From SIG452 sp045631485 (GTDB lineage: Bacteria > Bacillota > Clostridia > UMGS1840): a stretch of DNA of 64,000 nucleotides. The position numbers were made by a program, and so were the translations under genes. Under the pieces are notes generated by a model. The model saw only the letters and a list, made by a program, of their open reading frames with translations, was not told where the DNA came from and searched no databases. Position 1 is the stretch's first letter. Every line of letters starts with the position of its first letter. This document shows, piece by piece, positions 57,039 to 64,000 of this stretch. The stretch is from assembly GCA_045631485.1 (NCBI GenBank), contig JAZQUU010000034.1:38879-102878 (forward strand), read 5' to 3'.

Positions 57039-57780
57039 CAAAAAAGGCATAGGAAATAAATCCTATGCCTTTTGCGATCTATGTTCTTTTATCGAGTTTC
57101 CCAAAACGCAGAAAATTGCCTTAGAAAGGGAGAAAGCGAATCAAGGCAAAGCCTTGACAAGCCCGAAGGCGTAGTACTGCGTACAGCATAACGGTACAGC
57201 GAGCGGTGAGGTTTGTTTTTCCCGTTGGATAGACCTTCTCCCCGGGACGATGAGAAAAGGACATAGAATGAATCAATCAAGCCCGCAGGGGTTACCCGAA
57301 GGCGTACGATGGTACGACGAGAGGCTTGATTGGTTCATAGCAAAAGGCATTTCAAATCAAAATTTGTGCCAACAAATTTTCACCTTAAAAAACAAAAAGC
57401 ATGGAAAATTCCATGCCTTTTGCAGTCTCGCGTTCTTTTATCGAGTCTCCCAAAACGAAGAAAATTGCCTTAGAAAGGGAGAAAGCGAATCAAAGCAAAG
57501 CTTTGAGTTACCCGAAGCTGTACACAGGTACAGTGAGCGGTGAAGTTTGTTTTTTCATTTGATAGGGCCTCCTTCCCGGAACGATGAGAAAAGGACATAG
57601 AATGTGCAAACTGAACCCGCAGGGGTTACCCGAAGGCGTACGACGGTACGCCGAGCGGTGAAGTTTGCAGATAGCAAAAGGCATTTCAAATCAAAATTTG
57701 TGCCAACAAATTTTCACCTTAAAAAACAAAAAGCATGGAAAATTCCATGCCTTTTGCAATCTATGTTCTTTTATCGAGTT
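57039..57780 (+). repeat. Tandem array of family-2 structured repeats
   Basis: Two tandem units of about 350 and 332 bp (57039-57390, 57391-57723) and a partial third (57724-57780). Each unit contains: a hairpin ending ATGCCTTTTGC; the segment AAAATTGCCTTAGAAAGGGA; a short stem (TCAAGGC-aaa-GCCTTGA or TCAAAGC-aaa-GCTTTGA); a GTAC hairpin before GAGCGGTGA; GAAAAGGACATAGAATG; the compound stem with CCCGCAGGGGTTACCCGAAG; GCAAAAGGCATTTC; and AAAATTTG-tgccaa-CAAATTTT. Outer stems change sequence but stay paired (AATCAAGCC/GGCTTGATT; TGCAAACT/AGTTTGCA). Not recognised as a known element. Confidence 0.75.
57724..57756 (-). terminator. Terminator of the yebC operon
   Basis: On the minus strand GCATGGAA-tt-TTCCATGC followed by TTTTTGTTTTTT, 26 bp after the yebC stop. 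It is hairpin 3 of the last family-2 unit. Confidence 0.8.
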
Positions 57781-57781
57781 C

Positions 57782-58507
57782 CTACTCTTCCCAGGAGTGA
57801 TAGATGTTCTGCACATCGTCATTGTCTTCCAACATATCGATGAGTTTATTCATATTTTTGATGTGGTCTTCATCGGTTAGGGTGGTGTAGTTATCGGGAA
57901 TTTTGGAAACTTCGGCTTCTAAGATAGTGTAGCCTTTTTGTTCGTAGGCTTCACGGATTTGGGAGAAGTTATCGGGAGAGGTGGTGATTTCGTAGCCTTC
58001 GTCCAACACTTCGATATCTTCCGCGTCAAGTTCCAATGCTTCCATAGTCATTTCGTCGTCGTCCATGGAATCTTCTTTTTCGATAACGATGATACCTTTT
58101 TCCTGGAAGGACCAGCTTACACAACCGGTTGCACCCATATTGCCGCCGCATTTATCGAATGCGTGACGAACGTCTGCTGCGGTACGGTTACGGTTATCGG
58201 TTAAGGTTTCCACGATTACCGCTACGCCTGCGGGACCGTAGCCTTCGTAGGTGATTGCTTCGTAGTTGGAGGTATCTTCGCCCCCTGCTGCCTTTTTAAT
58301 GCATCTCTGCACGTTTTCGGAGGGCATATTGTTGGCTCTTGCTTTGGCAATTAAGTCACGGAGTTTCCCGTTGACCGTGGGGTCGGGACCGCCTGCTTTT
58401 ACAACTACTGCAATTTCTCTGCCGATTTTCGTATATACCTTTGCTTTTTGGGCATCGGTTTTTCCTTTTTTGTGTTTGATGTTTGACCATTTAGAATGTC
58501 CGGACAT
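57782..58507 (-). CDS. yebC: YebC/PmpR family regulator/translation factor
   Basis: A 241-residue protein. The typical N-terminus is SGHSKWSNIKHKKGKTDAQK, followed by GGPDPTVNGKLRDLIAKARA, EGYGPAGVAVIVETLTDNRN and GGNMGATGCVSWSF. The family was described as DNA-binding regulators, and more recent work links members to relief of ribosome stalling at proline-rich stretches. Start ATG 58507 lies within the end of the PHP gene (17-bp overlap). Confidence 0.95.
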   Translation of the reverse strand: MSGHSKWSNIKHKKGKTDAQKAKVYTKIGREIAVVVKAGGPDPTVNGKLRDLIAKARANNMPSENVQRCIKKAAGGEDTSNYEAITYEGYGPAGVAVIVETLTDNRNRTAADVRHAFDKCGGNMGATGCVSWSFQEKGIIVIEKEDSMDDDEMTMEALELDAEDIEVLDEGYEITTSPDNFSQIREAYEQKGYTILEAEVSKIPDNYTTLTDEDHIKNMNKLIDMLEDNDDVQNIYHSWEE

Positions 58508-59324
58508 GGGTTTTAATCTCCTTTAAAAATGAATATGGTATCCGAAGATGGTTGGGGTCAAGCGGAATCTGCGGCTTCATCGCCCCGTGAAAATCACTGC
58601 CGCCTGATTTTAAAAATCCCAGTTCTTCCACCAATTCGGTATAGAACTTAGTTTGTTCGGGGGTGTATTCGGTGTAAATCACCTCTGCACCCAAAAGTCC
58701 GCTCTTTTGGAAACGGACAAGCAAATCTTTTAATTCGCCATCGGAAAGTTTTAGGTAATGCATGTGCGCCAGAATGGGCACACCGCCTGCCGCACGAATC
58801 AAAGAAATGGCTTCCTCCGGCTCAATACGGTCTTCGTTGACGTGAGCAATTCTTCCGTGTCCCAAATATTTTTGGAATCCCTCTTTCACACTTCCCACAT
58901 AGCCTTTATCGCAAAGAAGCTTGGCAAAATGGGCTCTGCCCCAGATGTTCCCCGTGGCGATTTGTTTCACTTCCTCCACGGTGATGCACATTCCCAGCTC
59001 GTTTAGAATTTCTAAGGTTTTTTGGTTTCTTTTCTCACGGTTTTTTGCAAGTATTTTCAGTTTTTCCACCAATGGCGGATAGTCGGGATTGATATACAAT
59101 CCTACGATATGAAGCTCTCTGTGATAGTTGCAGGAAAGCTCAAGCCCGGGAATTGTTTCAATGCCGAATTCCCCGGCTGCAGCCATTGCCTCACGGATGC
59201 CGTCCACCGTGTCGTGGTCAGTGACGGCGATTGCCGAAAATCCTTGCTCTTTTGCGGTTTTCACCAATTCACGGGGAGTTAAAGACCCGTCGGATTGGGT
59301 GGTATGTGTATGCAAATCTATCAT
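58491..59324 (-). CDS. PHP-domain phosphoesterase, YciV/RNase AM-like
   Basis: A 277-residue PHP enzyme. Metal-site motifs are IDLHTHTTQSDGSLTP at the N-terminus, AVTDHDTVDGI, GLELSC, and the C-terminal GSDFHGAMKP. The family includes 3',5'-nucleoside bisphosphate phosphatases that act as 5'-3' exonucleases on short RNA. The Shine-Dalgarno is weak; translation may couple to the upstream membrane-protein gene, 7 bp away. Confidence 0.9.
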   Translation of the reverse strand: MIDLHTHTTQSDGSLTPRELVKTAKEQGFSAIAVTDHDTVDGIREAMAAAGEFGIETIPGLELSCNYHRELHIVGLYINPDYPPLVEKLKILAKNREKRNQKTLEILNELGMCITVEEVKQIATGNIWGRAHFAKLLCDKGYVGSVKEGFQKYLGHGRIAHVNEDRIEPEEAISLIRAAGGVPILAHMHYLKLSDGELKDLLVRFQKSGLLGAEVIYTEYTPEQTKFYTELVEELGFLKSGGSDFHGAMKPQIPLDPNHLRIPYSFLKEIKTHVRTF

Positions 59325-59331
59325 AGGAATC

Positions 59332-59982
59332 TTACTGCTCGGAAGACTTTTTCAAGTGGGTTACCAATCGTTTTTTCTTCGGTAAGGTTTTTTTGAAATT
59401 TTCATAGAAAATCATATAAGTGCCAAACAGAAGAACAGTTGTAACCACAATCATCCCCCACATTACCATGGGATCCACAAAGGTGAAATAGAATGCAAGC
59501 AGAGCAGCAATTGCGGAGCTATATCCGAAGATACGAAGCAAATTCAGCTGACGTCCTTGTGCAAACTGTCTGCCGTTTGCGGTGATGTAAATCATAATGT
59601 AAAAAGCGTTGATTGCCTGCACGATAACGGTATCCAGATAATAGAACCAGGCTTCTTCATCGATGGTGGTAACCACGGTGTAGATGACATTTACCGCCAA
59701 AATCGTGCCCATCAGAATCCAGGAAAAAATGGATTGCTTGGCAATTTTCCGATTCATTCGATAGGTCAGAAGATAAAACAGAGAGATTAACAGCAGATAA
59801 AAATAAGTGGGAATCACGCAATACATCGAGGAAAAAGGAATCCGCAACTCATTGGTGATAAAAATCAGTACATTCACCGCCATAATAACAATCTGCGCAA
59901 AAGCCGCATACAGCAGATGATGCTTTACGCGAAAAATATGTCGGTTCCATAAGGCCTGAATGCCGGAAAAAAGATTGGTCAA
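59332..59982 (-). CDS. Multi-pass membrane protein of unknown function
   Basis: A 216-residue protein with about six membrane helices (LLYAAFAQIVIMAVNVLIFI, YFYLLLISLFYLLTYRM, ILMGTILAVNVIYTVVTTI, AINAFYIMIYITA, SSAIAALLAFYFTFV, MWGMIVVTTVLLFGTYMIFY) and a basic tail (KKTLPKKKRLVTHLKK). Family not recognised. Start is TTG 59982, nine bases after GGGAGG. It sits between an HPr-kinase-like gene and a PHP gene in one operon. Confidence 0.75.
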   Translation of the reverse strand: MTNLFSGIQALWNRHIFRVKHHLLYAAFAQIVIMAVNVLIFITNELRIPFSSMYCVIPTYFYLLLISLFYLLTYRMNRKIAKQSIFSWILMGTILAVNVIYTVVTTIDEEAWFYYLDTVIVQAINAFYIMIYITANGRQFAQGRQLNLLRIFGYSSAIAALLAFYFTFVDPMVMWGMIVVTTVLLFGTYMIFYENFKKTLPKKKRLVTHLKKSSEQ

Positions 59983-60005
59983 TGTTTCCTACCTCCCAAA
60001 TTTTC

Positions 60006-60950
60006 TTAATTGTTGCCAAACAGTTCGTTTTTCACCGTTTTCACCGCATCACGGTCGGGACGGCACTTCAGCAGATAACAAGGAGTGTCACTGAGCAACA
60101 GATGAATGAGTGTGAAGAGTTTATCCAACAGAACCTTATCAACAGGTTTGTTCACATTTCCCATCAGCCATTGCAATGCCTGAATGGTCTGCAAACGGGA
60201 AATTTCGTTCTGTTCTCCCTGCTGCAAAAATACAATTGCTTTTAAGGGAACAACGGCGTTTTTTCCGTCTCCGCTGGCACCTGCCCAGGGAGAACCGCAG
60301 GCATAGGCTTTGCCGTCCTCCATAAAGCGGATAATGGGAGAATCATCATTTAATAAAAATGCGGAATCATACGTTTCTTCCCACAGTTTGGTATGGGTGG
60401 TTTTTCCCGTTCCGCTGGGTGCCGAGAATAAAATCCCCTGCCCCTCATAAGAAATGGCAGAAGCGTGCAACATAAACCCGCTATGATGAAGCAACGCATA
60501 CCGCATTCCCTGGTCGGTGGAGTTAATCAAAGGAAACGCAGGATTAAATGCCGCTTTGTCTGCATTTTTATATTCTTTTGGATTGGGCATTGTTTTCTTA
60601 TATTCCTGCAATGCTTCGTTGATTAAGCGGATTTCTTCCGCATCGTCCAACCGATAAAACTGAATATCAATTTTGTCTTTTTTGATTTTGGTGCAGAGAG
60701 TATGTTTTCCAATCTGCTCATTGATATCCCAATAACAGAAGGTTCCGTCGGGAAGAGTTGCCCAGGTACGGTCATTGGTAACCGATAGCACCTGATAATC
60801 CTTGGGCAATTCCACTGCTTCTTTCAAACGGAAATTGATGGCAATATCCGTTTTGAAAAAGGATGCCTGATAAGGAGTTGCCCGCTCGATAAACAGAGGA
60901 TTTAAGTCCCCTGTGATTTCAATATGAAGATTGGCAATTTTCAGTTTCAT
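60006..60950 (-). CDS. HPr-kinase-like P-loop protein
   Basis: A 314-residue protein. The N-terminal ~140 residues look like a beta-rich domain. The C-terminal half resembles the HPr kinase/PEP-carboxykinase fold: P-loop SAPSGTGKTTHTKLW (residues 176-190), then FLLNDDSPIIRFMEDGKA with the acidic NDD, and CGSPWAGASG, equivalent to the catalytic/substrate region in this superfamily. Related orphan HprK-like proteins occur in RiPP and cell-envelope loci, but here no PqqD or radical-SAM partner is adjacent. Substrate unknown. It is 47 bp downstream of the SLH protein gene. Confidence 0.75.
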   Translation of the reverse strand: MKLKIANLHIEITGDLNPLFIERATPYQASFFKTDIAINFRLKEAVELPKDYQVLSVTNDRTWATLPDGTFCYWDINEQIGKHTLCTKIKKDKIDIQFYRLDDAEEIRLINEALQEYKKTMPNPKEYKNADKAAFNPAFPLINSTDQGMRYALLHHSGFMLHASAISYEGQGILFSAPSGTGKTTHTKLWEETYDSAFLLNDDSPIIRFMEDGKAYACGSPWAGASGDGKNAVVPLKAIVFLQQGEQNEISRLQTIQALQWLMGNVNKPVDKVLLDKLFTLIHLLLSDTPCYLLKCRPDRDAVKTVKNELFGNN

Positions 60951-60997
60951 TCCATCAGCTCCTTAGCCGGATTTTCTTCGTTACCCGAATGTTTCGT

Positions 60998-62503
60998 TTA
61001 TTCGTAAATGGCATCAATGGTCAGTACGCCGCCGTTTAAAGAAGTGGAGGGTACCTGCACATTGGTGTTGATATCGCAGAAGAAGGTGTCGCCGGTTTTA
61101 ATGGGTCTGTCAATTTTGGTCAGGCAAACATCATTTAATTTTAAGCCGGATTTTGCAGAGAGAATTTCAATTTTCGCACGAATCATATACACGTTATTAT
61201 TGCGAACTACCAAAGAAGGATAGTAGCTAATCTGAATTTTGGCACCGTTGTATTCTGCAATCTGCGCCATTTCATTTAAGGGAGTTAACAAGAAGGCCAT
61301 CATTTCTCTGGCGAAATTGTAGGTATCGCTCATGCCGGTTTTCTCGATGGAATAACCTGCTTCATACACCTTGTTGGGAACTTCTTCTAAAATAACCTGA
61401 TACTCATTTCTGTTGGAAGGAAAGCTTCCCAGATCCTTACGGATTGCGGTGGGCACTTTATCGGCAGTTTTTCCGCCGGTCACATCCACTCTGATCAGCA
61501 TGGGAATCTGTTCGTCAATTTCACAAATCAGCTGAGCAAAACGATAATAGTTTAAGGGTGCATTCAGGTCAGCACCTGCCAACAATTTGGATTTGTCGAT
61601 GGTTCTTTTTTCGATATCATGCAGCTGAGCATAATATACCATAACATCTACCGCTTCTTTTGTGGAGATGGGAGTATCGATGATTGCTTCGGTGACAATA
61701 TCAGCACCCAACACGTCTCTGCCGATTACCCAGAAGGAAAGAGCGTCATCGTGTTCAAAGGGACGTTTGCCAACCATATCACCTAAGTTGTAGTATGCTA
61801 AATTATATTCGTTATTGTACATACGAAGCGCCGCAGAAGACAGTTCGCCGTAGTCAATTAAAGCGTTGGCGTCGTACCCTTTTTTCATCAGTTTCGCCAT
61901 TTTATATACTTCACGGTACAATGTTTCCTGATTGTCTAATTTGATTGCTCTGGAAAGCACGGTTGCAACTTCGGCACGGGTAATGTTGTTTTTGGGAGCA
62001 AAGGTGCCATCGGGATAACCGGTGATGATTCCCTGCTCTGCAACAGCTGCCACAGCATTCTGATACTCTGCCGCAATATCAGCAGCATCCGTAAAGGTTG
62101 CCGGATTTGCAGGAGCATTTAAGTTTTTCGCCTGATAGATCGCATAAGCCACTTCTTCTCTGGTTGCCTGAGTGTTGGGAGAGAAGGTGCCTTCTGCCAT
62201 AAAGTAGCTGCCGCTGATGGTTACATAATCATAAAACCAATCAGAAGAAGACACGTCGGAATATTCTTTTTCGATGCTTCCGCCAAACTGAACGGAAAGT
62301 AATTTTGCAAGTTCTGCACGGGTTACATTGGCTTCGGGACGGTAGGTACCGTCTTCATAACCGTTTACCACGCCGTTTTGCACCAGCTCATTTACATAAG
62401 AAAATGCCCAGTGGTTTTCGTCAAAATCAGTAAAGGTTGCGGCAAAAGCAACGCTTGTGAACATCAGCATTGCCAAGAACAATGAAAGAATTTTTTTCAT
62501 CAT
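60998..62503 (-). CDS. S-layer homology (SLH) domain protein
   Basis: A 501-residue exported protein. Signal peptide about 1-21 (ILSLFLAMLMFTSVAFAA). Three SLH domains cover ~22-200: FTDFDENHWAFSYVNELVQN with VVNGYEDGTYRPEANVTRAE; YSDVSSSDWFYDYVTISGSY; and a third with IITGYPDGTFAPKNNITRAE. These bind the cell wall. The C-terminal ~300 residues have no motif I recognise. Start ATG 62503 is eight bases after AGGAGG. It leads an operon of HprK-like, membrane, PHP and yebC genes. Confidence 0.88.
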   Translation of the reverse strand: MMKKILSLFLAMLMFTSVAFAATFTDFDENHWAFSYVNELVQNGVVNGYEDGTYRPEANVTRAELAKLLSVQFGGSIEKEYSDVSSSDWFYDYVTISGSYFMAEGTFSPNTQATREEVAYAIYQAKNLNAPANPATFTDAADIAAEYQNAVAAVAEQGIITGYPDGTFAPKNNITRAEVATVLSRAIKLDNQETLYREVYKMAKLMKKGYDANALIDYGELSSAALRMYNNEYNLAYYNLGDMVGKRPFEHDDALSFWVIGRDVLGADIVTEAIIDTPISTKEAVDVMVYYAQLHDIEKRTIDKSKLLAGADLNAPLNYYRFAQLICEIDEQIPMLIRVDVTGGKTADKVPTAIRKDLGSFPSNRNEYQVILEEVPNKVYEAGYSIEKTGMSDTYNFAREMMAFLLTPLNEMAQIAEYNGAKIQISYYPSLVVRNNNVYMIRAKIEILSAKSGLKLNDVCLTKIDRPIKTGDTFFCDINTNVQVPSTSLNGGVLTIDAIYE

Positions 62504-62599
62504 GGTTGGTTCCTCCTGTTATGTAAGTAATTTTTCATAATCCTGATGATTTTTTCGGAAAAGGGGATACATTTCCCCATTTTTATCAAATCATATCTC

Positions 62600-62628
62600 A
62601 TTATACCATACTCTTTCAAAAAAATCAA
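62600..62628 (-). promoter_or_regulatory. Promoter of the SLH-yebC operon
   Basis: Minus strand TTGATT (62628-62623), a 17-bp spacer and TATAAT (62605-62600). The leader of about 90 nt contains a small hairpin GGGGA-aatgta-TCCCC. Confidence 0.8.
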
Positions 62629-62685
62629 CAAAAACCACAGTTTTTTTCTTACTATTTTTTGGAGAACTTTTGGAACCACTCCCAC

Positions 62686-62717
62686 AAAAAAACAGCCATT
62701 TTATAAGAAAACAGCTG
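62686..62717 (-). terminator. Terminator of the MBL gene
   Basis: On the minus strand CAGCTGTTTT-cttat-AAAATGGCTG (10 bp with two G-T pairs) followed by seven Ts. Confidence 0.8.
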
Positions 62718-62728
62718 CTCTTTTCATT

Positions 62729-63631
62729 TTATGATTCGTTTTTAAGATTTTTTTCACTTGTAATGGACAAGGATTCTCCGTCTGTAACTGCGATAATATT
62801 GCCGTGATAGTCGCTTCGGTAAACCTCAATTCCCTTGGCGTTTAATAAATCCAGCACCTTTTTGGTGGGATGTCCGTAGTCATTTTCACCGGTGGTAATC
62901 ACGGCATAAGCGGGGTTCACCGCATTCAAAAAGTTCTTGCTTGTGGAGCCCTTGGAGCCGTGGTGACCGATTTTTAAAACATCTGCCTGAGGAACCGTTT
63001 TTTTGGATAACAGGTCGTTTTCCACATCGGTGGTAGCATCTCCCATAAAGAGAAAACTCTGCTCCCCGTAAGTCATATAAAGCACACCGCTGTAATCGTT
63101 TTTATCCCCGTAATGCTCGTACATGGGAGATAAAAATTCGGCTGTCACATCCCCGTCACACACGGTAACACCTTTCTTTATTTCCACCAGAGGAATATTT
63201 TGTTCTGCAATCAACGACATTGATTCTTCCGTGGGGTCATTGGTGATGGGAGAGGTTGGCATATAAACGGTTTTCACCGTGTAGTTTTCTAAAATTTTTG
63301 GGAAAGAACCGATATGATCGTCGTGCTGATGGGTAATAATGGCGTAATCAATGGTGTCCTCCGAAAAATCGTCCAGAACGTCGGAAATTGCACCAAAATC
63401 GTCAGGCTTTCCGGCATCAATGAGCATGGTCCTGTCATCAGGAAAGTGAATCACAATGGAATCGGAATTGCCAGTGTCCACATAAACAACCGCAAGTTTT
63501 CCTTGCCAATCCACATCGGCTAATGACAACGGCTTGGATTCTTCGGGGATTTTGGTGGCAAAAAATGCCAGAACAAAGGCAATGATAACCCAAAGGAATC
63601 CTTTGGGACTTCCCTTTTTTCTGCGAGCCAT
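62729..63631 (-). CDS. Membrane-anchored ComEC-like metallo-beta-lactamase
   Basis: A 300-residue protein with a basic start (MARRKKGSPKG), one membrane anchor (FLWVIIAFVLAFFATKI) and an extracellular MBL-fold domain of the ComEC C-terminal type. The metal motifs are intact: YAIITHQHDDHIGSFPKI, SFLFMGDATTDVE, KIGHHGSKGSTS, and the terminal GHPTKKVLDLL. In ComEC such domains are thought to cut the non-transported DNA strand. As a separate protein it may do the same, or be an unrelated surface nuclease or hydrolase. ATG 63631 follows AAGGTGG. Confidence 0.9.
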   Translation of the reverse strand: MARRKKGSPKGFLWVIIAFVLAFFATKIPEESKPLSLADVDWQGKLAVVYVDTGNSDSIVIHFPDDRTMLIDAGKPDDFGAISDVLDDFSEDTIDYAIITHQHDDHIGSFPKILENYTVKTVYMPTSPITNDPTEESMSLIAEQNIPLVEIKKGVTVCDGDVTAEFLSPMYEHYGDKNDYSGVLYMTYGEQSFLFMGDATTDVENDLLSKKTVPQADVLKIGHHGSKGSTSKNFLNAVNPAYAVITTGENDYGHPTKKVLDLLNAKGIEVYRSDYHGNIIAVTDGESLSITSEKNLKNES

Positions 63632-63663
63632 ATTTCCACCTTCTTTGTCAGTTTCTGTTTGTT

Positions 63664-63692
63664 ATTATACTATATTTGTTAAAAAATGTCAA
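63664..63692 (-). promoter_or_regulatory. Promoter of the MBL gene
   Basis: Minus strand TTGACA (63692-63687), a 17-bp spacer and TATAAT (63669-63664); both boxes are consensus. Confidence 0.92.
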
Positions 63693-63951
63693 CGAATAAA
63701 GTGGGAAACCAATACAAAATGTAGAAACAGATGACCACATCTACTCGTTTGTTTGATATGAAAAACGAAGCGTTCATCAAAATGATACAGCTGGACAGTT
63801 GGAACCGTCCCCTACAATGCATAGCATAACGGTACGCCGAGCGGTGAAGTTTTCAATAAGTCTCTGTATTAGATGAGTATTGGTGAACAAAAAAATATAC
63901 AAGTTTATAAATATTTATGCCTAACAGTTTTGCTGATTTTATCTTTGATTA
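63693..63951. other. Gene-free spacer with family-2 and family-3 remnants
   Basis: Contains a family-3-type GGACAG-ttgga-ACCGTCCCCTACAATG segment (about 63793-63822) and a fragment GCATAACGGTACGCCGAGCG-GTGAAG (about 63825-63850) matching the 3' half of the family-2 hairpin block. No gene is seen. Confidence 0.5.
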
Positions 63952-63980
63952 GTGACAAATGAATAAAAGTATGTTATAAT
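63952..63980 (+). promoter_or_regulatory. Promoter reading out of the window
   Basis: GTGACA (63952-63957), a 17-bp spacer and TATAAT (63975-63980), for a rightward gene beyond the right edge. Confidence 0.6.
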
Positions 63981-64000
63981 ATAGTTACTTAATAAGAAAC

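Noticed and set aside
57039..57780. CRISPR array
   Set aside because: Repeats are about 330-350 bp apart, internally structured, and lack uniform short repeats with unique spacers. No cas genes occur in the window.
57250..57880. Short open frames through the repeat array, with similar peptides in the different copies
   Set aside because: Similarity is explained by the DNA repeats; changes between copies preserve stems, not codons, and no RBS is seen.

Overview
The window looks like a chromosomal segment of an anaerobic, spore-forming-lineage Firmicute (class Clostridia), probably gut or rumen associated. The evidence is spoIIID, a T-box leader, a YesMN/Lpl-type sugar locus, an oxygen-detoxifying rubrerythrin/rubredoxin/flavodiiron operon, IorAB, class III fructose bisphosphatase, CarD next to ispDF, and S-layer-homology surface proteins. 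No genus can be named from sequence alone. Base composition is moderate, Shine-Dalgarno sites are strong, and several genes start with TTG or GTG.

Region 1 (1-16171) is a glycan-acquisition locus. A divergent promoter region at about 10650-11260 drives, leftward, two Lpl/Yte-type ABC permeases, a large solute-binding lipoprotein, a 1314-residue CBM/beta-helix/SLH surface protein and a second secreted multi-CBM protein cut by the window edge. Rightward it drives a cytosolic GH123-like glycosidase followed by a YesN response regulator and a YesM sensor kinase. The logic is: surface proteins bind or cut a polysaccharide, the ABC system imports the pieces, GH123 trims them, and YesMN controls the set.

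Region 2 (16172-23614) is housekeeping: spoIIID with its ribosome-binding site inside a terminator-like hairpin, queT behind a pseudoknotted leader that resembles a preQ1 riboswitch, YwlG, VanZ, minD, mgsA, comEC, holA, comFC and tRNA-Pro(CGG). Region 3 (23644-29400) holds a CDF metal exporter with a divergent TetR regulator, then a three-gene cassette (FGGY kinase, DUF4432 epimerase, FucI-like isomerase) for an unidentified sugar.

Region 4 (29400-36900) mixes repeat-rich intergenic DNA, a ZIP transporter, the oxygen-defence operon, a 448-bp DUF559-nuclease element bounded by structured inverted repeats, a Cys-Asp-rich CD1247-type protein, EF-P, a hotdog thioesterase and a lipoprotein. Region 5 (36890-46824) is a long leftward cluster with recX, rimO, a PHP phosphatase, a ROK kinase, murB, whiA and dnaE. 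Region 6 (45916-51168) is an AMP-ligase/iorA/iorB/LCP operon behind a T-box leader whose specifier reads TAC (tyrosine). This suggests IorAB runs in the biosynthetic direction, making aryl-pyruvate from scavenged aryl-acetate.

Region 7 (51273-64000) contains carD-ispD-ispF-membrane protein-rdgB, DUF378, class III fbp, a 1-kb repeat array, yebC, a PHP phosphatase, a membrane protein, an HPr-kinase-like P-loop protein, an SLH protein, and a ComEC-like metallo-beta-lactamase. The last is notable because the comEC of this window has a degenerate C-terminal metallo-beta-lactamase domain.

Three families of intergenic structured repeats recur. The most striking is a block of about 170-350 bp with hairpins that covary between copies, lying downstream of genes. 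No CRISPR array, prophage or complete insertion sequence was seen.
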